This document shows positions 15,140-23,449 of a stretch of DNA of 27,182 bases, one piece after another; the stretch's first letter is position 1, and the number at the start of each line of letters is the position of its first letter. The notes below the pieces were generated by a model. It was not told the origin of the DNA. It was given only the letters and a program-made list of their open reading frames with translations, and searched no databases. The position numbers and the translations under genes were made by a program. This stretch comes from Planctomycetota bacterium (lineage in GTDB: Bacteria > Planctomycetota > UBA1135). The DNA lies in contig JAKVCF010000005.1 of assembly GCA_022447335.1 (NCBI GenBank), forward strand, positions 8,573 through 35,754, written 5' to 3'.

Positions 15140-16111
15140 ATGGCATCGGTCTCTACGAGCAATATTTCTCCGTCTACACTCGACGTACCCGAACCTGCTG
15201 GAATTCAGCGCTGGGCTACAGAGCAGGGCATTCTGATTCTAGCGCACAGCTACCAGGACGGGTTCATACAGGAGTGTGCGCACTTTGTGGGCGACAGTCT
15301 CGAGCTGGCGCGCTGCGCCGCTGAGGAAGAAGCGGAAGCGATCTGCTTTGCAGGGGTGCATTTCATGGCTGAGACAGCCAAGCTGCTCAACCCAAAGGCG
15401 CGTGTCTTTGTGCCAGATCTCGAGGCTGGTTGCTCTCTCGCAACCTCTTGCAAGGGTGCCGATCTTGCGGCTTATCAGGAGCATCTGAAGCAGAAGCTGG
15501 GTCAGCGCCCAGTCACTGTGGCGTACATCAACTGCACAGCTGAAGTGAAGGCGCTGTGTGACATCATCTGCACAAGTGGCAACGCGCGTGAGGTGGTGGG
15601 CAGCATTCCGGAAGATCGTCCTATCTTGTTCGTGCCGGATATGCATTTAGGCGGCTGGCTGAATGAGGTTACTGGGCGCGAGATGATTCTCTGGAATGGT
15701 GCCTGTCAGGTGCATGAGCTATTCAGTGTCGATACCTTGCGCGATCTGCAAGCGCAGCACTCGGGGTCGATTACGATTTCGCACCCCGAGTGCCCGAAGC
15801 CGGTACGCGATGCCAGTGATCATGTGCTGGGCACAGCCGGCATGCTAAGGCTGGTAAAACAGCACGAGGACAAGACCTTTCTGGTAGGTACAGAAGGCAA
15901 CATGATCTACCGTTTCGAGCAGGAGGCGCCTCAGAACAGATACATCCCGGCACCGGGCGCAAGCTGCGCCTGCAATTTATGCCCCTTCATGGCGCTGAAC
16001 ACGCCTGAGAAGCTGTGGATGAGCTTGCAAGAGCGTGGTCCGGAGGTCATGGTGCCTGACGAGCTTTTCGAGTCGGCACGAGCCTCATTAATGCGCATGC
16101 TCGCGCTCTAA
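15140..16111 (+). CDS. nadA: Quinolinate synthase NadA
   Basis: [4Fe-4S] enzyme (EC 2.5.1.72) that condenses iminoaspartate with dihydroxyacetone phosphate to quinolinate in de novo NAD synthesis; cytoplasmic. The 323 residues show the three pseudo-repeats typical of the family: AHSYQ (35-39), GVHFMAETAK (72-81), PDLEAGCSLA (92-101), NCTAEVKA (131-138), PDMHLGGW (176-183), and SHPECPK (224-230). Three cluster cysteines are assigned by position as Cys98, Cys189 (WNGACQVHE) and Cys281 (CNLCPFM); Cys276 and Cys278 are nearby extras. nadB and nadC are not in the window. The stop overlaps that of the convergent peroxidase gene by three bases, leaving no room for a terminator. Confidence 0.95.
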   Translation: MASVSTSNISPSTLDVPEPAGIQRWATEQGILILAHSYQDGFIQECAHFVGDSLELARCAAEEEAEAICFAGVHFMAETAKLLNPKARVFVPDLEAGCSLATSCKGADLAAYQEHLKQKLGQRPVTVAYINCTAEVKALCDIICTSGNAREVVGSIPEDRPILFVPDMHLGGWLNEVTGREMILWNGACQVHELFSVDTLRDLQAQHSGSITISHPECPKPVRDASDHVLGTAGMLRLVKQHEDKTFLVGTEGNMIYRFEQEAPQNRYIPAPGASCACNLCPFMALNTPEKLWMSLQERGPEVMVPDELFESARASLMRMLAL

Positions 16112-17472
16112 TTGCGCGAAGGATCCAGCGGGCGGCGAAGGGCCTCGGGAACAGGCTCACCTTGTAGCGACTTCAGAAAGGCGGCGAGGTCTCGAATTTC
16201 TGCATCGTCGAGGTCGACTGGCAGCAGAGTTTCCTCGCGGTGGCCGATTGGTGGGCCACCTGGCAACTCGACGTAGAAGCGCACGACCTCTTCAAGCGTT
16301 TCAAAGCGACCATTGTGCATATAGGGTGCGCTGACTGCCGCATTGCGGAGCGTCGGGGCTTTATAAGCGCCATAGGTGTGCTCGTCATAGCGCAGGTAGC
16401 GCAACTTGACATTGCTGGCCCATTCTTGTGCATCGCTGAAGGCGCCGCGCCCATTCATGGGGTCGATTTGCACGGTATTGATGCCATCGGGGCGACCAGC
16501 ATCGAATGGTTTGCCTTCTTCCACCGCGAGGCCGATATTGTGGAATTCTCCGCCAGACAGCAGGGGAGAGAAATGACAGTTAACGCACTGGCCTTTGCCG
16601 ACGAAGATCTTGAGCCCTCGCTGTTCAGAAGTGTTTAGTGCTGACATTTTGTCTACATCATTTTCCCGCAGTCCTTCGATGTAGCGATCAAACCGGGACG
16701 GTCCCGGAACGAGTTTGCGTTCGAAAGCTTCGATTGCCTTGCCGGTATTGGCCAGCACGCGACTAGCTTCAATGCGGTCCTGTTCGTTCATTGCGAGCCA
16801 GGCGGCGTGGCCGGCATCACTCTCCGCGAGCTGTTCCAAGCTCGGGGCGCGGCGGAAAGGGTTTATCGGGGCGGGCAGCGGAGGGCGGCCGCCTGGGCGG
16901 AAGCGCTCCGGGTTGTGGGCACCCTCCGGGAGCGGCCCGAAGATTGCTTCGTATTCTGTGCGCAGCTGCGCATCGCTAGCGATTAGGCGGACGAGATCTG
17001 CCCGAGCGAAGCCCATTTCGTTGGGGTGTTCGAGCGGCCATTGGATCTGCGACCACAGGGAGTCGGCGCGGCCATCCCAGAACAGCCAACGTTGGTAGCC
17101 TGCATGTAGCAAACTAGGGCTATTGCGATTGAGCTTGGCGATTCCTTGTGACAATTCTAAGCCATCCGACCAGCCTAGGCCTGGTGAATGGCAGCTGGCA
17201 CAGGATCGATTGCTGTCACGTGACAGGCGCACATCGTAGAAGATGCGCTGGCCGAGTCGAGCCGCTTCGGGGTTATCAGCGAATCGATTACTAGGTTGCG
17301 GAGGCATCTTCGGGAGCGGCGAAAGAGTCAGCGCAATGGCTCGTTCTCGATCATCCAGGCGAACAAATGCTTCTGGCTCTTGCGATCCCAGTGGTGCGTT
17401 CGCACTACCCCATGCCACCACGGCAGAGATGCCGATGATGGAAGCGATTCGACCCCAGTGCGCTTCGGTCAT
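16108..17472 (-). CDS. Di-heme cytochrome c peroxidase/MauG-family enzyme
   Basis: Exported di-heme c-type cytochrome of 454 residues with an N-terminal hydrophobic signal (about 8-26). Haem sites CASCH (91-95) and CVNCH (296-300); LFWDGRADSLW (130-140) and the C-terminal APTLRNAAVSAPYMHNGRFETLEEVV region (in pieces, about 379-406) are standard for bacterial cytochrome c peroxidases and MauG. Both haem motifs are intact. The gene starts five bases after a FixH/YtkA-like lipoprotein gene, so they form one operon. Possible roles are peroxide removal, or MauG-like oxidation of a partner protein. It differs from the 10909 peroxidase in length, linker and haem spacing and is not a recent duplicate. 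Its stop overlaps nadA's. Confidence 0.88.
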   Translation of the reverse strand: MTEAHWGRIASIIGISAVVAWGSANAPLGSQEPEAFVRLDDRERAIALTLSPLPKMPPQPSNRFADNPEAARLGQRIFYDVRLSRDSNRSCASCHSPGLGWSDGLELSQGIAKLNRNSPSLLHAGYQRWLFWDGRADSLWSQIQWPLEHPNEMGFARADLVRLIASDAQLRTEYEAIFGPLPEGAHNPERFRPGGRPPLPAPINPFRRAPSLEQLAESDAGHAAWLAMNEQDRIEASRVLANTGKAIEAFERKLVPGPSRFDRYIEGLRENDVDKMSALNTSEQRGLKIFVGKGQCVNCHFSPLLSGGEFHNIGLAVEEGKPFDAGRPDGINTVQIDPMNGRGAFSDAQEWASNVKLRYLRYDEHTYGAYKAPTLRNAAVSAPYMHNGRFETLEEVVRFYVELPGGPPIGHREETLLPVDLDDAEIRDLAAFLKSLQGEPVPEALRRPLDPSRN

Positions 17473-17477
17473 TTCCG

Positions 17478-17840
17478 CTATTGATGTGCCAGCTCTAAGG
17501 GCACCACGATGCGTCTGGTTTTATTGTCGCTGCCCTTCAAGTCAAAGTAGAGTTCCCAAGCGCCGGGCATGTGTAACAACATGCCGTCAATGCGGTACCT
17601 TTCATTTCCGATCCGCTCAATAACCGGGTCGGTGTTGATGCCGTGCCCGTGACTCGGCATATCAGCATCGACATCGACGAGTTCGCCTGCTTGTCCCTGT
17701 AGATCCACCACAAAGCTGAAGTGCTTATTGAGTGGTGGCCCGCCATCAGGGTATTCGATTGTCACCGACAAGGGCGAGCGATCTGGCCCCCCGCAGGCAG
17801 GGGTAAGAAAACACAGCAGCAAAAGGGAGCGGAGCGGCAT
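17478..17840 (-). CDS. Small FixH/YtkA-like lipoprotein
   Basis: Lipoprotein of 120 residues: lipobox LTPAC (Cys16), then one immunoglobulin-like beta domain. The landmarks ADMPSHGHG (59-67) and LLHMPGAWELYFDL (88-101) are those of FixH/YtkA-type domains, where Met/His clusters can bind copper. Candidate metal ligands are Met61, His64, His66, His90 and Met91, with a conserved Trp95. The frame is open up to 17972, but ATG 17840 opens the signal peptide directly. It is the first gene of a two-gene unit with the di-heme peroxidase. It could deliver electrons or copper, or be a substrate of that enzyme; none of these is shown by sequence alone. Confidence 0.75.
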   Translation of the reverse strand: MPLRSLLLLCFLTPACGGPDRSPLSVTIEYPDGGPPLNKHFSFVVDLQGQAGELVDVDADMPSHGHGINTDPVIERIGNERYRIDGMLLHMPGAWELYFDLKGSDNKTRRIVVPLELAHQ

Positions 17841-17860
17841 GGTGCGATCGAGTACGGGGA

Positions 17861-17873
17861 TATTCGAAGAATA
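17861..17873. promoter_or_regulatory. Palindrome upstream of the FixH-like/peroxidase pair
   Basis: TATTC-GAA-GAATA is a perfect 5-3-5 palindrome, flanked by GGGGA and CCC that extend partial symmetry to 17856-17876. It lies 20 bases before the ATG at 17840, at a suitable place for an operator. Confidence 0.35.
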
Positions 17874-17959
17874 CCCATAAATGCGCGCGGATGTCGACGC
17901 TGAAGTGGTGAGATACGACCGCTTGACGGGGTGACAAGTTGCAGATTGTGTCGCAAGGT

Positions 17960-17995
17960 GAGGGGGCAGCAAGGAGGCCTCCCTCTCGTTAGGCT
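17960..17995 (+). promoter_or_regulatory. Amidohydrolase promoter region with strong hairpin
   Basis: GAGGGGG (17960-17966) pairs with CCTCCCTC (within 17979-17985) in a 7-bp stem with one G-T pair, and its loop includes the left half of the 10-base palindrome GGAGGCCTCC (17973-17982). TAGGCT (17990-17995) follows as -10, ending six bases before ATG 18002. Confidence 0.3.
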
Positions 17996-18001
17996 GTGAG
18001 T

Positions 18002-19711
18002 ATGTCGCGGGCAGTTCTCCTCTTGCTTCTGTTCGTTTCCTGCACCGTATCTGGCCGTACTGGCACGGGCTCGAGTGGCCTTTTGTTGATCGTCGGGGGC
18101 ACGATCATCACGCTCGATGACAGTCGTCCCGAAGTCGAGGCCGTACTTGTCCGTGAAGGTTTCATCTCGGCCATCGGCACCCTTGATCAGGTGATGAGTG
18201 AGCCGGGTGCGGCAGAGGCCGAGCGCTTCGACCTGAATGGGCAGGTGCTCTATCCCGGTTTCGTGGATGGGCATGCGCATCTGGTTGGCATTGGCAGAAA
18301 TATGCTGCAAGTTGACGTCATGGGTACTGACAGCTACGAAGCTGTGGTTGAGCGCGTGCAGCGTTTCGCCGAGCGGAATCCTGTGTCGGAAGGTGGCTGG
18401 ATTCAGGGTCGTGGCTGGGACCAAAACGATTGGCCTAACAAGCGCTTCCCTTCGCACCAGTTGTTGAGTCGCGCCTTCCCTGATACGCCAGTTGTGCTAG
18501 GGCGTGTCGATGGACACGCCATCCTTGCCAATCGCAAAGCGATGGACATTGCGGGGATCAACGCGAACACTCCTGATCCAGAAGGCGGTGCCATTGTGCG
18601 CGACCGCAACGGTCGCGCGACTGGGGTTTTTATTGACGCTGCCGAGTCGCTGATCTCACGCCATGTACCTGAGTCTGATTCGGGTGAGATCGAGCAGGTA
18701 ATTAAGTTGGCGTCAAAGGCGCTGCAGAGGTCGGGCATAACAGCGATTCATGATGCGGGTATCGATCAGGAGACGATAGATATTTGCCGCCGGTTAGCTG
18801 CGCGTGGGGAATTGGGGATTCGGGTCTATGGCCTAGTCCCGGGGTCTAACACTGCGCAGCTTGATAACTGGTTGGATCGCGGCCCTTTTGTCGATCCGAC
18901 CGGTCAGGTTACTGTGCGCGCCATCAAGCTCTATGCCGATGGCGCATTGGGTTCGCGTGGCGCTGCTTTGCTGGAGGATTATTCGGATGATCCGGGTAAT
19001 CGAGGGCTACTAATCACGCCAGAGGCTCGCATTCAGGAGGTGTCGGAGCGAGCGCTGGAATCTGGCTTCCAGGTTTGCACTCATGCAATCGGTGATCGCG
19101 CCAACCGGCTGGTGCTCGATGCTTACGAGGCAGCCTTTGAGAAGTTGCGTGCTGCCGGTGGCAGTCTGAATGACCACCGCTTCCGCGTTGAACACGCGCA
19201 GGTGGTCGCCCCGGAAGACATTCCGCGTTTCCGTCAACTGGGGGTGATCCCTTCCATGCAGGCCCAGCACCAGGCCTCAGATAGTCCATGGGTTGAGGAT
19301 CGGCTGGGGCCGGCACGCGTGAAGGGCGCCTACGCTTGGCGCTCCCTACTTGAGACAGGAGTCGTCATTTGCGGTGGCAGTGATTCTCCGGTGGAGGTGC
19401 TCGATCCGATTGGGGCCTTCCGTGCGGCAGTCACGCGTACCAATGGTGAGGGCTGGCCTGATGGGGGTTGGTATGCCGAGCAGTGCATGACGCGCCGCGA
19501 GGCTTTGCTTCATCTCACCGCTTGGCCAGCCTTTGCAGCTTTTGAAGAGGACGTTGCTGGCGTGCTGCGCCCCGGCGTTCGGGCCGATTTTACGGTGCTC
19601 GATGTGGACCTGCGCGCTCAGCCGGAGCCCCAGCTCGATGAGGCTCGTGTAACAGCGACGATTTTCGATGGTGAGGTTGTTTTTCAGGCTCGTTCTCGCT
19701 CACGGAGATAG
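18002..19711 (+). CDS. YtcJ-type amidohydrolase lipoprotein
   Basis: Metal-dependent amidohydrolase (amidohydrolase family 3) of 569 residues. It begins with a short signal peptide and lipobox LFVSC (Cys14), so it should act in the periplasm. Metal-site landmarks: GFVDGHAHL (86-94, His91/His93), the DGALGSRGA segment, THAIGDRA, the RVEHAQ segment, and GGSDSPVE near the C-terminus with the catalytic Asp. YtcJ-like proteins hydrolyse N-acyl or related amide bonds but the natural substrate is mostly unknown. ATG 18002 is preferred to GTG 17996 because TAGGCT lies six bases before it; AAGGAGG at 17971-17977 is 24 bases away and too distant to be the ribosome site. It stands alone, divergent from the FixH-like gene. 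Confidence 0.88.
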   Translation: MSRAVLLLLLFVSCTVSGRTGTGSSGLLLIVGGTIITLDDSRPEVEAVLVREGFISAIGTLDQVMSEPGAAEAERFDLNGQVLYPGFVDGHAHLVGIGRNMLQVDVMGTDSYEAVVERVQRFAERNPVSEGGWIQGRGWDQNDWPNKRFPSHQLLSRAFPDTPVVLGRVDGHAILANRKAMDIAGINANTPDPEGGAIVRDRNGRATGVFIDAAESLISRHVPESDSGEIEQVIKLASKALQRSGITAIHDAGIDQETIDICRRLAARGELGIRVYGLVPGSNTAQLDNWLDRGPFVDPTGQVTVRAIKLYADGALGSRGAALLEDYSDDPGNRGLLITPEARIQEVSERALESGFQVCTHAIGDRANRLVLDAYEAAFEKLRAAGGSLNDHRFRVEHAQVVAPEDIPRFRQLGVIPSMQAQHQASDSPWVEDRLGPARVKGAYAWRSLLETGVVICGGSDSPVEVLDPIGAFRAAVTRTNGEGWPDGGWYAEQCMTRREALLHLTAWPAFAAFEEDVAGVLRPGVRADFTVLDVDLRAQPEPQLDEARVTATIFDGEVVFQARSRSRR

Positions 19712-19717
19712 CTCCGC

Positions 19718-19723
19718 TAAAAT
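19718..19723 (+). promoter_or_regulatory. Putative fbaB -10 box
   Basis: CGCTAAAAT with hexamer TAAAAT lies 27 bases before the aldolase ATG, just after the amidohydrolase stop. No matching -35 is clear. Confidence 0.4.
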
Positions 19724-19750
19724 TCCGCCGTCGCAAAGCGATGTTCTTCC

Positions 19751-20815
19751 ATGAGCGCCTCCTACTCTGAGATCCAATCCGTGCTCGGCGATCAGGCCGA
19801 GAGCCTACTCGGCCATAACTGTCAGACAATCGATAAGAGTCGTTTGCATCTGCCTGGCCCGGACTTCATCGATCGCATTCACAGTGCTAGTGATCGTCCG
19901 ACCCGTGCTCTCAATGGCATGAGCGCATTGATGAACCATGGCCGTCTAGCGGGCACCGGTTACATTTCTATTCTGCCGGTTGATCAGGGCATTGAGCACA
20001 CAGCGGGAGCGAGCTTCGCGCCGAATCCAGATTACTTTGATCCAGAGAAGATCGTTCAACTTGCGATCGAAGCCGGCTGCAATGGCGTAGCTTCCACTTT
20101 GGGTGTCCTGGGCATGGTGGCGCGCAAGTACGCGCACAAGATTCCTTTTGTGGTCAAGTTGAATCACAACGAAATCCTGTCTTACCCAAATTTCTATGAC
20201 CAGACCATGTTTGCGACGGTCGAACAGGCTTTTGACATGGGGGCACAGGCGATTGGTGCGACGATCTACTTTGGTAGTCACGAGTCGCGTCGACAGATTC
20301 AGGAGATTTCTGAAGCTTTTCACCAGGCGCATGAGCTCGGCATGGCCACCATCCTTTGGTGTTACCTGCGCAATAGCGACTTTAAGAAGGACGGAAAGGA
20401 TTACCACACCGCTGCCGACATGACCGGTCAGGCCAACCATCTGGGCGTCACGATTGAGGCCGACATCGTCAAGCAGAAGCTGCCGACCCACAACGCCGAT
20501 GGTTTCCGTACTATCGGATTCGGTAAGACGCACGACAAGGTCTATGGCGACTTGGCGAGTGACCACCCGATTGACATGTGCCGGTATCAGGTCGCTAATG
20601 GCTACATGGGACGTGCCGGCCTAATCAACTCGGGCGGTGCTTCTGGCGATAATGACTTTCAGGATGCCGTTGCGACTGCGGTCATCAATAAGCGTGCGGG
20701 GGGCATGGGCCTGATTCTTGGTCGCAAGGCTTTCCAGAAGCCGATCGAAGAAGGCGCCAAGCTGATCAACGCTGTGCAGGACGTGTACTTGTGCGAGAGC
20801 GTGACGATCGCCTAA
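19751..20815 (+). CDS. fbaB: Class I fructose-bisphosphate aldolase (DhnA/FbaB type)
   Basis: Schiff-base aldolase (EC 4.1.2.13), 354 residues, splitting fructose 1,6-bisphosphate in glycolysis or forming it in gluconeogenesis. It is very similar in wording to E. coli FbaB (350 residues): ILPVDQGIEH (73-82), MTGQANHLGVTIEADIVKQK (223-242), YMGRAGLINSGGASG and INKRAGGMGLILGRKAF near the C-terminus. The Schiff-base lysine is expected in the DIVKQK strand (first Lys). No break or missing block is seen. The ATG at 19751 matches the family N-terminus. It converges on the DUF1570-like gene, with 60 bases between the stops that hold only weak hairpins. Confidence 0.95.
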   Translation: MSASYSEIQSVLGDQAESLLGHNCQTIDKSRLHLPGPDFIDRIHSASDRPTRALNGMSALMNHGRLAGTGYISILPVDQGIEHTAGASFAPNPDYFDPEKIVQLAIEAGCNGVASTLGVLGMVARKYAHKIPFVVKLNHNEILSYPNFYDQTMFATVEQAFDMGAQAIGATIYFGSHESRRQIQEISEAFHQAHELGMATILWCYLRNSDFKKDGKDYHTAADMTGQANHLGVTIEADIVKQKLPTHNADGFRTIGFGKTHDKVYGDLASDHPIDMCRYQVANGYMGRAGLINSGGASGDNDFQDAVATAVINKRAGGMGLILGRKAFQKPIEEGAKLINAVQDVYLCESVTIA

Positions 20816-20875
20816 GCGTTTCATCGCCGCACTTTCGCCACATGGTGTAGCGGTTTCTGAGTTCGCTTGCGAGGG

Positions 20876-22147
20876 CTATCCGCCTGCTTCCGCGGCGTCC
20901 TTCGCCGCTTTGCGCTGCTCCTCCAAGTAGGCCACCCAGCCTTCTTCGAAGTCATCCCAATCCCGGAGGTTCATCGCATTTCTGAAATGCGAACTAGAGC
21001 CTTTTCGTTCGAAAACAGAGGCTAGGAATCGGTTCATACCATCGCGCAGCTCGTCGTCGCCGGAGTGGAGTAGGTAGTAGACCAGGTTGTAGGACTGTGC
21101 GTACTTCAGGTCTTGACCGGTCGACGCGAAGTAATCGCTCTTCTGGTAATTAAGCACGCGTTGCATGCTGTCGGGTCGATCGTGATCAAGGTGAGTCTCG
21201 AGCGACGGGAGGTGGATCGGTTCGGTAACCATCGCGCGGTCGCCCGGGTTGCCGATCAGGTGGTGCTCCATGTATTTGGCAAGGCCTTTGCTCAACCATC
21301 CTGGCGTGGAAGGATCATTGCGAGCGAACTCGCGGACAGCGCCGTGGAGAATCGCATGTACGCCTTCGTGGACTAATTCCTGAGCCACGCCGTCGCGGTA
21401 GTAGGTGTAGACCGTGCGCGTATCGATGTGGAAATAGGCTTTAACTGTGCCAGATGCGGGTGGCATCTCATCAAGTGTTGGGTAAATGCGAATGCGAAGC
21501 GGCATACGTAGATCCCAAAAACCGACAGTCTCTTGAAACTCCTTGTAGAAGCTCGAGTAGACCATTTCGAGATCTACACAGGTGGCGAGTGCGTCGTACA
21601 GGTCTCCCGTGGATTCGATGTCGAAGTGGGTGGTTGTCAGCTTCCAGCACTCATCGAAGTCACTGGCACGATGCTCGCGCAGCTCGGTGAAGGACATCTT
21701 GCCGTGCCCTTTGACAGGGATTCGGTAGACCCCACGTGATTTCTTGTGGCCCAATCCCTCATGCGCTGCGTCGTAGGTGGGGTTGTCGAGCAGCGCGCGC
21801 CAGTAGTAGATATCGGCGTCGCGAACTAGGCCCTGTTCTTTGCACCACTCGGCCATGGCGACGCAGCGCTCTGCATCTGGTTGCTCATTGAACTCCGCGC
21901 GCATCTTCTCGATGTATTCGGGGTAGGCTGCGCGCGGACCGGTGAGACTGACTACTTCTGAGACTTCGTAGTGACGGATTTTTGATTTCTGCGCTAGCCA
22001 GATTCCGCTGGAGTCGTTGCGAAGTAGTATTCCCTTGGCGGGCCGCCCCTTGGAAAATTGCACGACGTCCTCGGGCATTTCTGGCGGATCATCGAATCCG
22101 GTAGTCGGCGCGAGCAGAGCCAGAAAGCCGATCAAGAACATACGCAT
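20876..22147 (-). CDS. DUF1570-like secreted protein with HEGVH but altered zinc site
   Basis: Exported protein of 423 residues with a signal peptide (about 1-18). Residues 30-70 look like a small SHD1/SH3-like beta segment, 90-135 a TPR-like helical pair, and 165-400 a gluzincin-like metalloprotease domain of the DUF1570/peptidase MA type. The zinc motif HEGVH is at 260-264. The expected downstream motif WLxEGLAEY is here WLSKGLAKY, with Lys287 and Lys291 in place of the two Glu, one of which normally completes zinc binding. It may therefore be inactive or bind metal differently. The ATG directly follows the TAG of the upstream gene with no gap, so translation is coupled. DUF1570 proteins are common in Planctomycetota. 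Confidence 0.75.
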   Translation of the reverse strand: MRMFLIGFLALLAPTTGFDDPPEMPEDVVQFSKGRPAKGILLRNDSSGIWLAQKSKIRHYEVSEVVSLTGPRAAYPEYIEKMRAEFNEQPDAERCVAMAEWCKEQGLVRDADIYYWRALLDNPTYDAAHEGLGHKKSRGVYRIPVKGHGKMSFTELREHRASDFDECWKLTTTHFDIESTGDLYDALATCVDLEMVYSSFYKEFQETVGFWDLRMPLRIRIYPTLDEMPPASGTVKAYFHIDTRTVYTYYRDGVAQELVHEGVHAILHGAVREFARNDPSTPGWLSKGLAKYMEHHLIGNPGDRAMVTEPIHLPSLETHLDHDRPDSMQRVLNYQKSDYFASTGQDLKYAQSYNLVYYLLHSGDDELRDGMNRFLASVFERKGSSSHFRNAMNLRDWDDFEEGWVAYLEEQRKAAKDAAEAGG

Positions 22148-23449
22148 CTAGTCTCCGATACGACCCGTAAAATCGATCTCGAGGCGTCGTTTTCCGGCGT
22201 TACCGGCCGGAATCTCCAGTCTGAGTAGCTGATTATTTTGTCGGTATTTCAGATCAGCACTGTCTTCCTTACCAATCAGTTCGCGTGCGCCCCCGATAAA
22301 GAAGGGGGCTTGGCGACCGTCGGCGACCGAGAAGACTATCCAGCCACTTTGGCCGTTATGTTTGCGACACTGCCATCCGGATTGAAACCGTACGACTCCG
22401 CTTGGTGCGGAGGTCAGGCTGCTCCAGATCCATGGGCTTCGGATTGGCGCCAGTGGCCCATCCGAGCTCGCCAGCATGCCGCGTGGCATCACATTGCGGA
22501 CGGTGATGATTGCGTAGCCGTGTGCCGGCACGAGCAAGCTGAAGCGCTCGCTCAGAATGCCAAGGTCTGAGCCGTCTTCATTCAGGACAACAAGTCGTTG
22601 GCGTTTCGGCCTCTCCCAGCCAAGCGCTTCGAAATCGACCTCCATGTTCTGCGCCTGATCGCTGGGGTTGTGCAGCATCAGCAGATCGAAGGCGGCTTGG
22701 TCTGGGAGTGCTCCCACTCGCAAGTTGACGATGCGTGGTTGGTCCAGCGAGGCTTTCGCCATGGGGGCTAAGGAGCGACGCTTCAATTCACTGGGCAGGG
22801 GAGTGAGCCAGAGGTCCGTGAGGTCGGCGGGCACCTGGCGCTTAGCTTCGGCGAAACGTGCGCTCAGAGCCTTGCGCAGGCTGGGTAGCGCGGCGTCCTG
22901 TGCCTGCGGGGCTCGGATGAGATCGATGCTGGGGGAGTCACGAAGTTTGAGCCTCACTTCCGCCGGCCCACCTTCGAGCCAAAAGTCGAGGTCGAGGCAG
23001 CCTGGAGCGTGCAGCGCTAATCCACCTTCGCGGGTAATCAGTAGATCGCAAAGTTCGCTAGCTACCCGGCCGATCACGAACTGCAGAGGTGCATCGGCGG
23101 TGGGGAGATTGGCTTGTTGAATGATTGGCTCGTAGTCGAGCGCAAAGGTCCCGCGCATCACCAGTTGTTCATCGCTAACGCTAGCTGGCACGAAGCGGGC
23201 ACGGTCGCCATCGGTTTCAATCTTTACACGCGCTGGGTCGAATGGCAGAACTTGCCCTTTCACGACGAAGCGCAAATCTCGCAGCACCATGTGTTCGCCC
23301 CACATTAGCGTCGGCACTTGGTCGACGATCTCTATGCGCGGCAGTTCGGCCGGGACAATCTCGGCGCTTGCTTCTTGTGCAGGAGCGAATCCGGGAGAGG
23401 CTAGCAGCAGTACAACAGTGCAGAGCATAGTTTGAGGCATTAGGAGCAT
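22148..23449 (-). CDS. Secreted protein of unknown function
   Basis: I do not recognise this 433-residue protein. It has a signal peptide (cleavage near FAPAQ, residue 25) and no further membrane segment. The body looks beta-rich: strands such as ARFVPA, LQFVIG, DLDFWLEGG, VRLKLRD, then a helical stretch (ALPSLRKALSARFAEAKRQ, about 185-203), then a second beta-rich half ending with RRLEIDFTG. There are few cysteines and no visible catalytic motif. Position is informative: its start region overlaps the xth stop as TAATG (ATG 23440; ATG 23449 is an alternative three codons upstream), and its TAG abuts the ATG of the DUF1570-like gene. The last two are likely functional partners outside the cytoplasm. 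Confidence 0.7.
   Translation of the reverse strand: MLLMPQTMLCTVVLLLASPGFAPAQEASAEIVPAELPRIEIVDQVPTLMWGEHMVLRDLRFVVKGQVLPFDPARVKIETDGDRARFVPASVSDEQLVMRGTFALDYEPIIQQANLPTADAPLQFVIGRVASELCDLLITREGGLALHAPGCLDLDFWLEGGPAEVRLKLRDSPSIDLIRAPQAQDAALPSLRKALSARFAEAKRQVPADLTDLWLTPLPSELKRRSLAPMAKASLDQPRIVNLRVGALPDQAAFDLLMLHNPSDQAQNMEVDFEALGWERPKRQRLVVLNEDGSDLGILSERFSLLVPAHGYAIITVRNVMPRGMLASSDGPLAPIRSPWIWSSLTSAPSGVVRFQSGWQCRKHNGQSGWIVFSVADGRQAPFFIGGARELIGKEDSADLKYRQNNQLLRLEIPAGNAGKRRLEIDFTGRIGD

Noticed and set aside
17971..17977. AAGGAGG as ribosome site of the amidohydrolase gene
   Set aside because: It is 18 bases from GTG 17996 and 24 from ATG 18002, too far, and lies inside a hairpin upstream of the -10 box.
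17762..18457. 231-codon minus-strand open frame over the divergent promoter and amidohydrolase start
   Set aside because: Antisense shadow of the amidohydrolase; no domain, and it would cover both promoters.
19946..20566. 206-codon minus-strand open frame inside fbaB
   Set aside because: Shadow of the aldolase coding strand.
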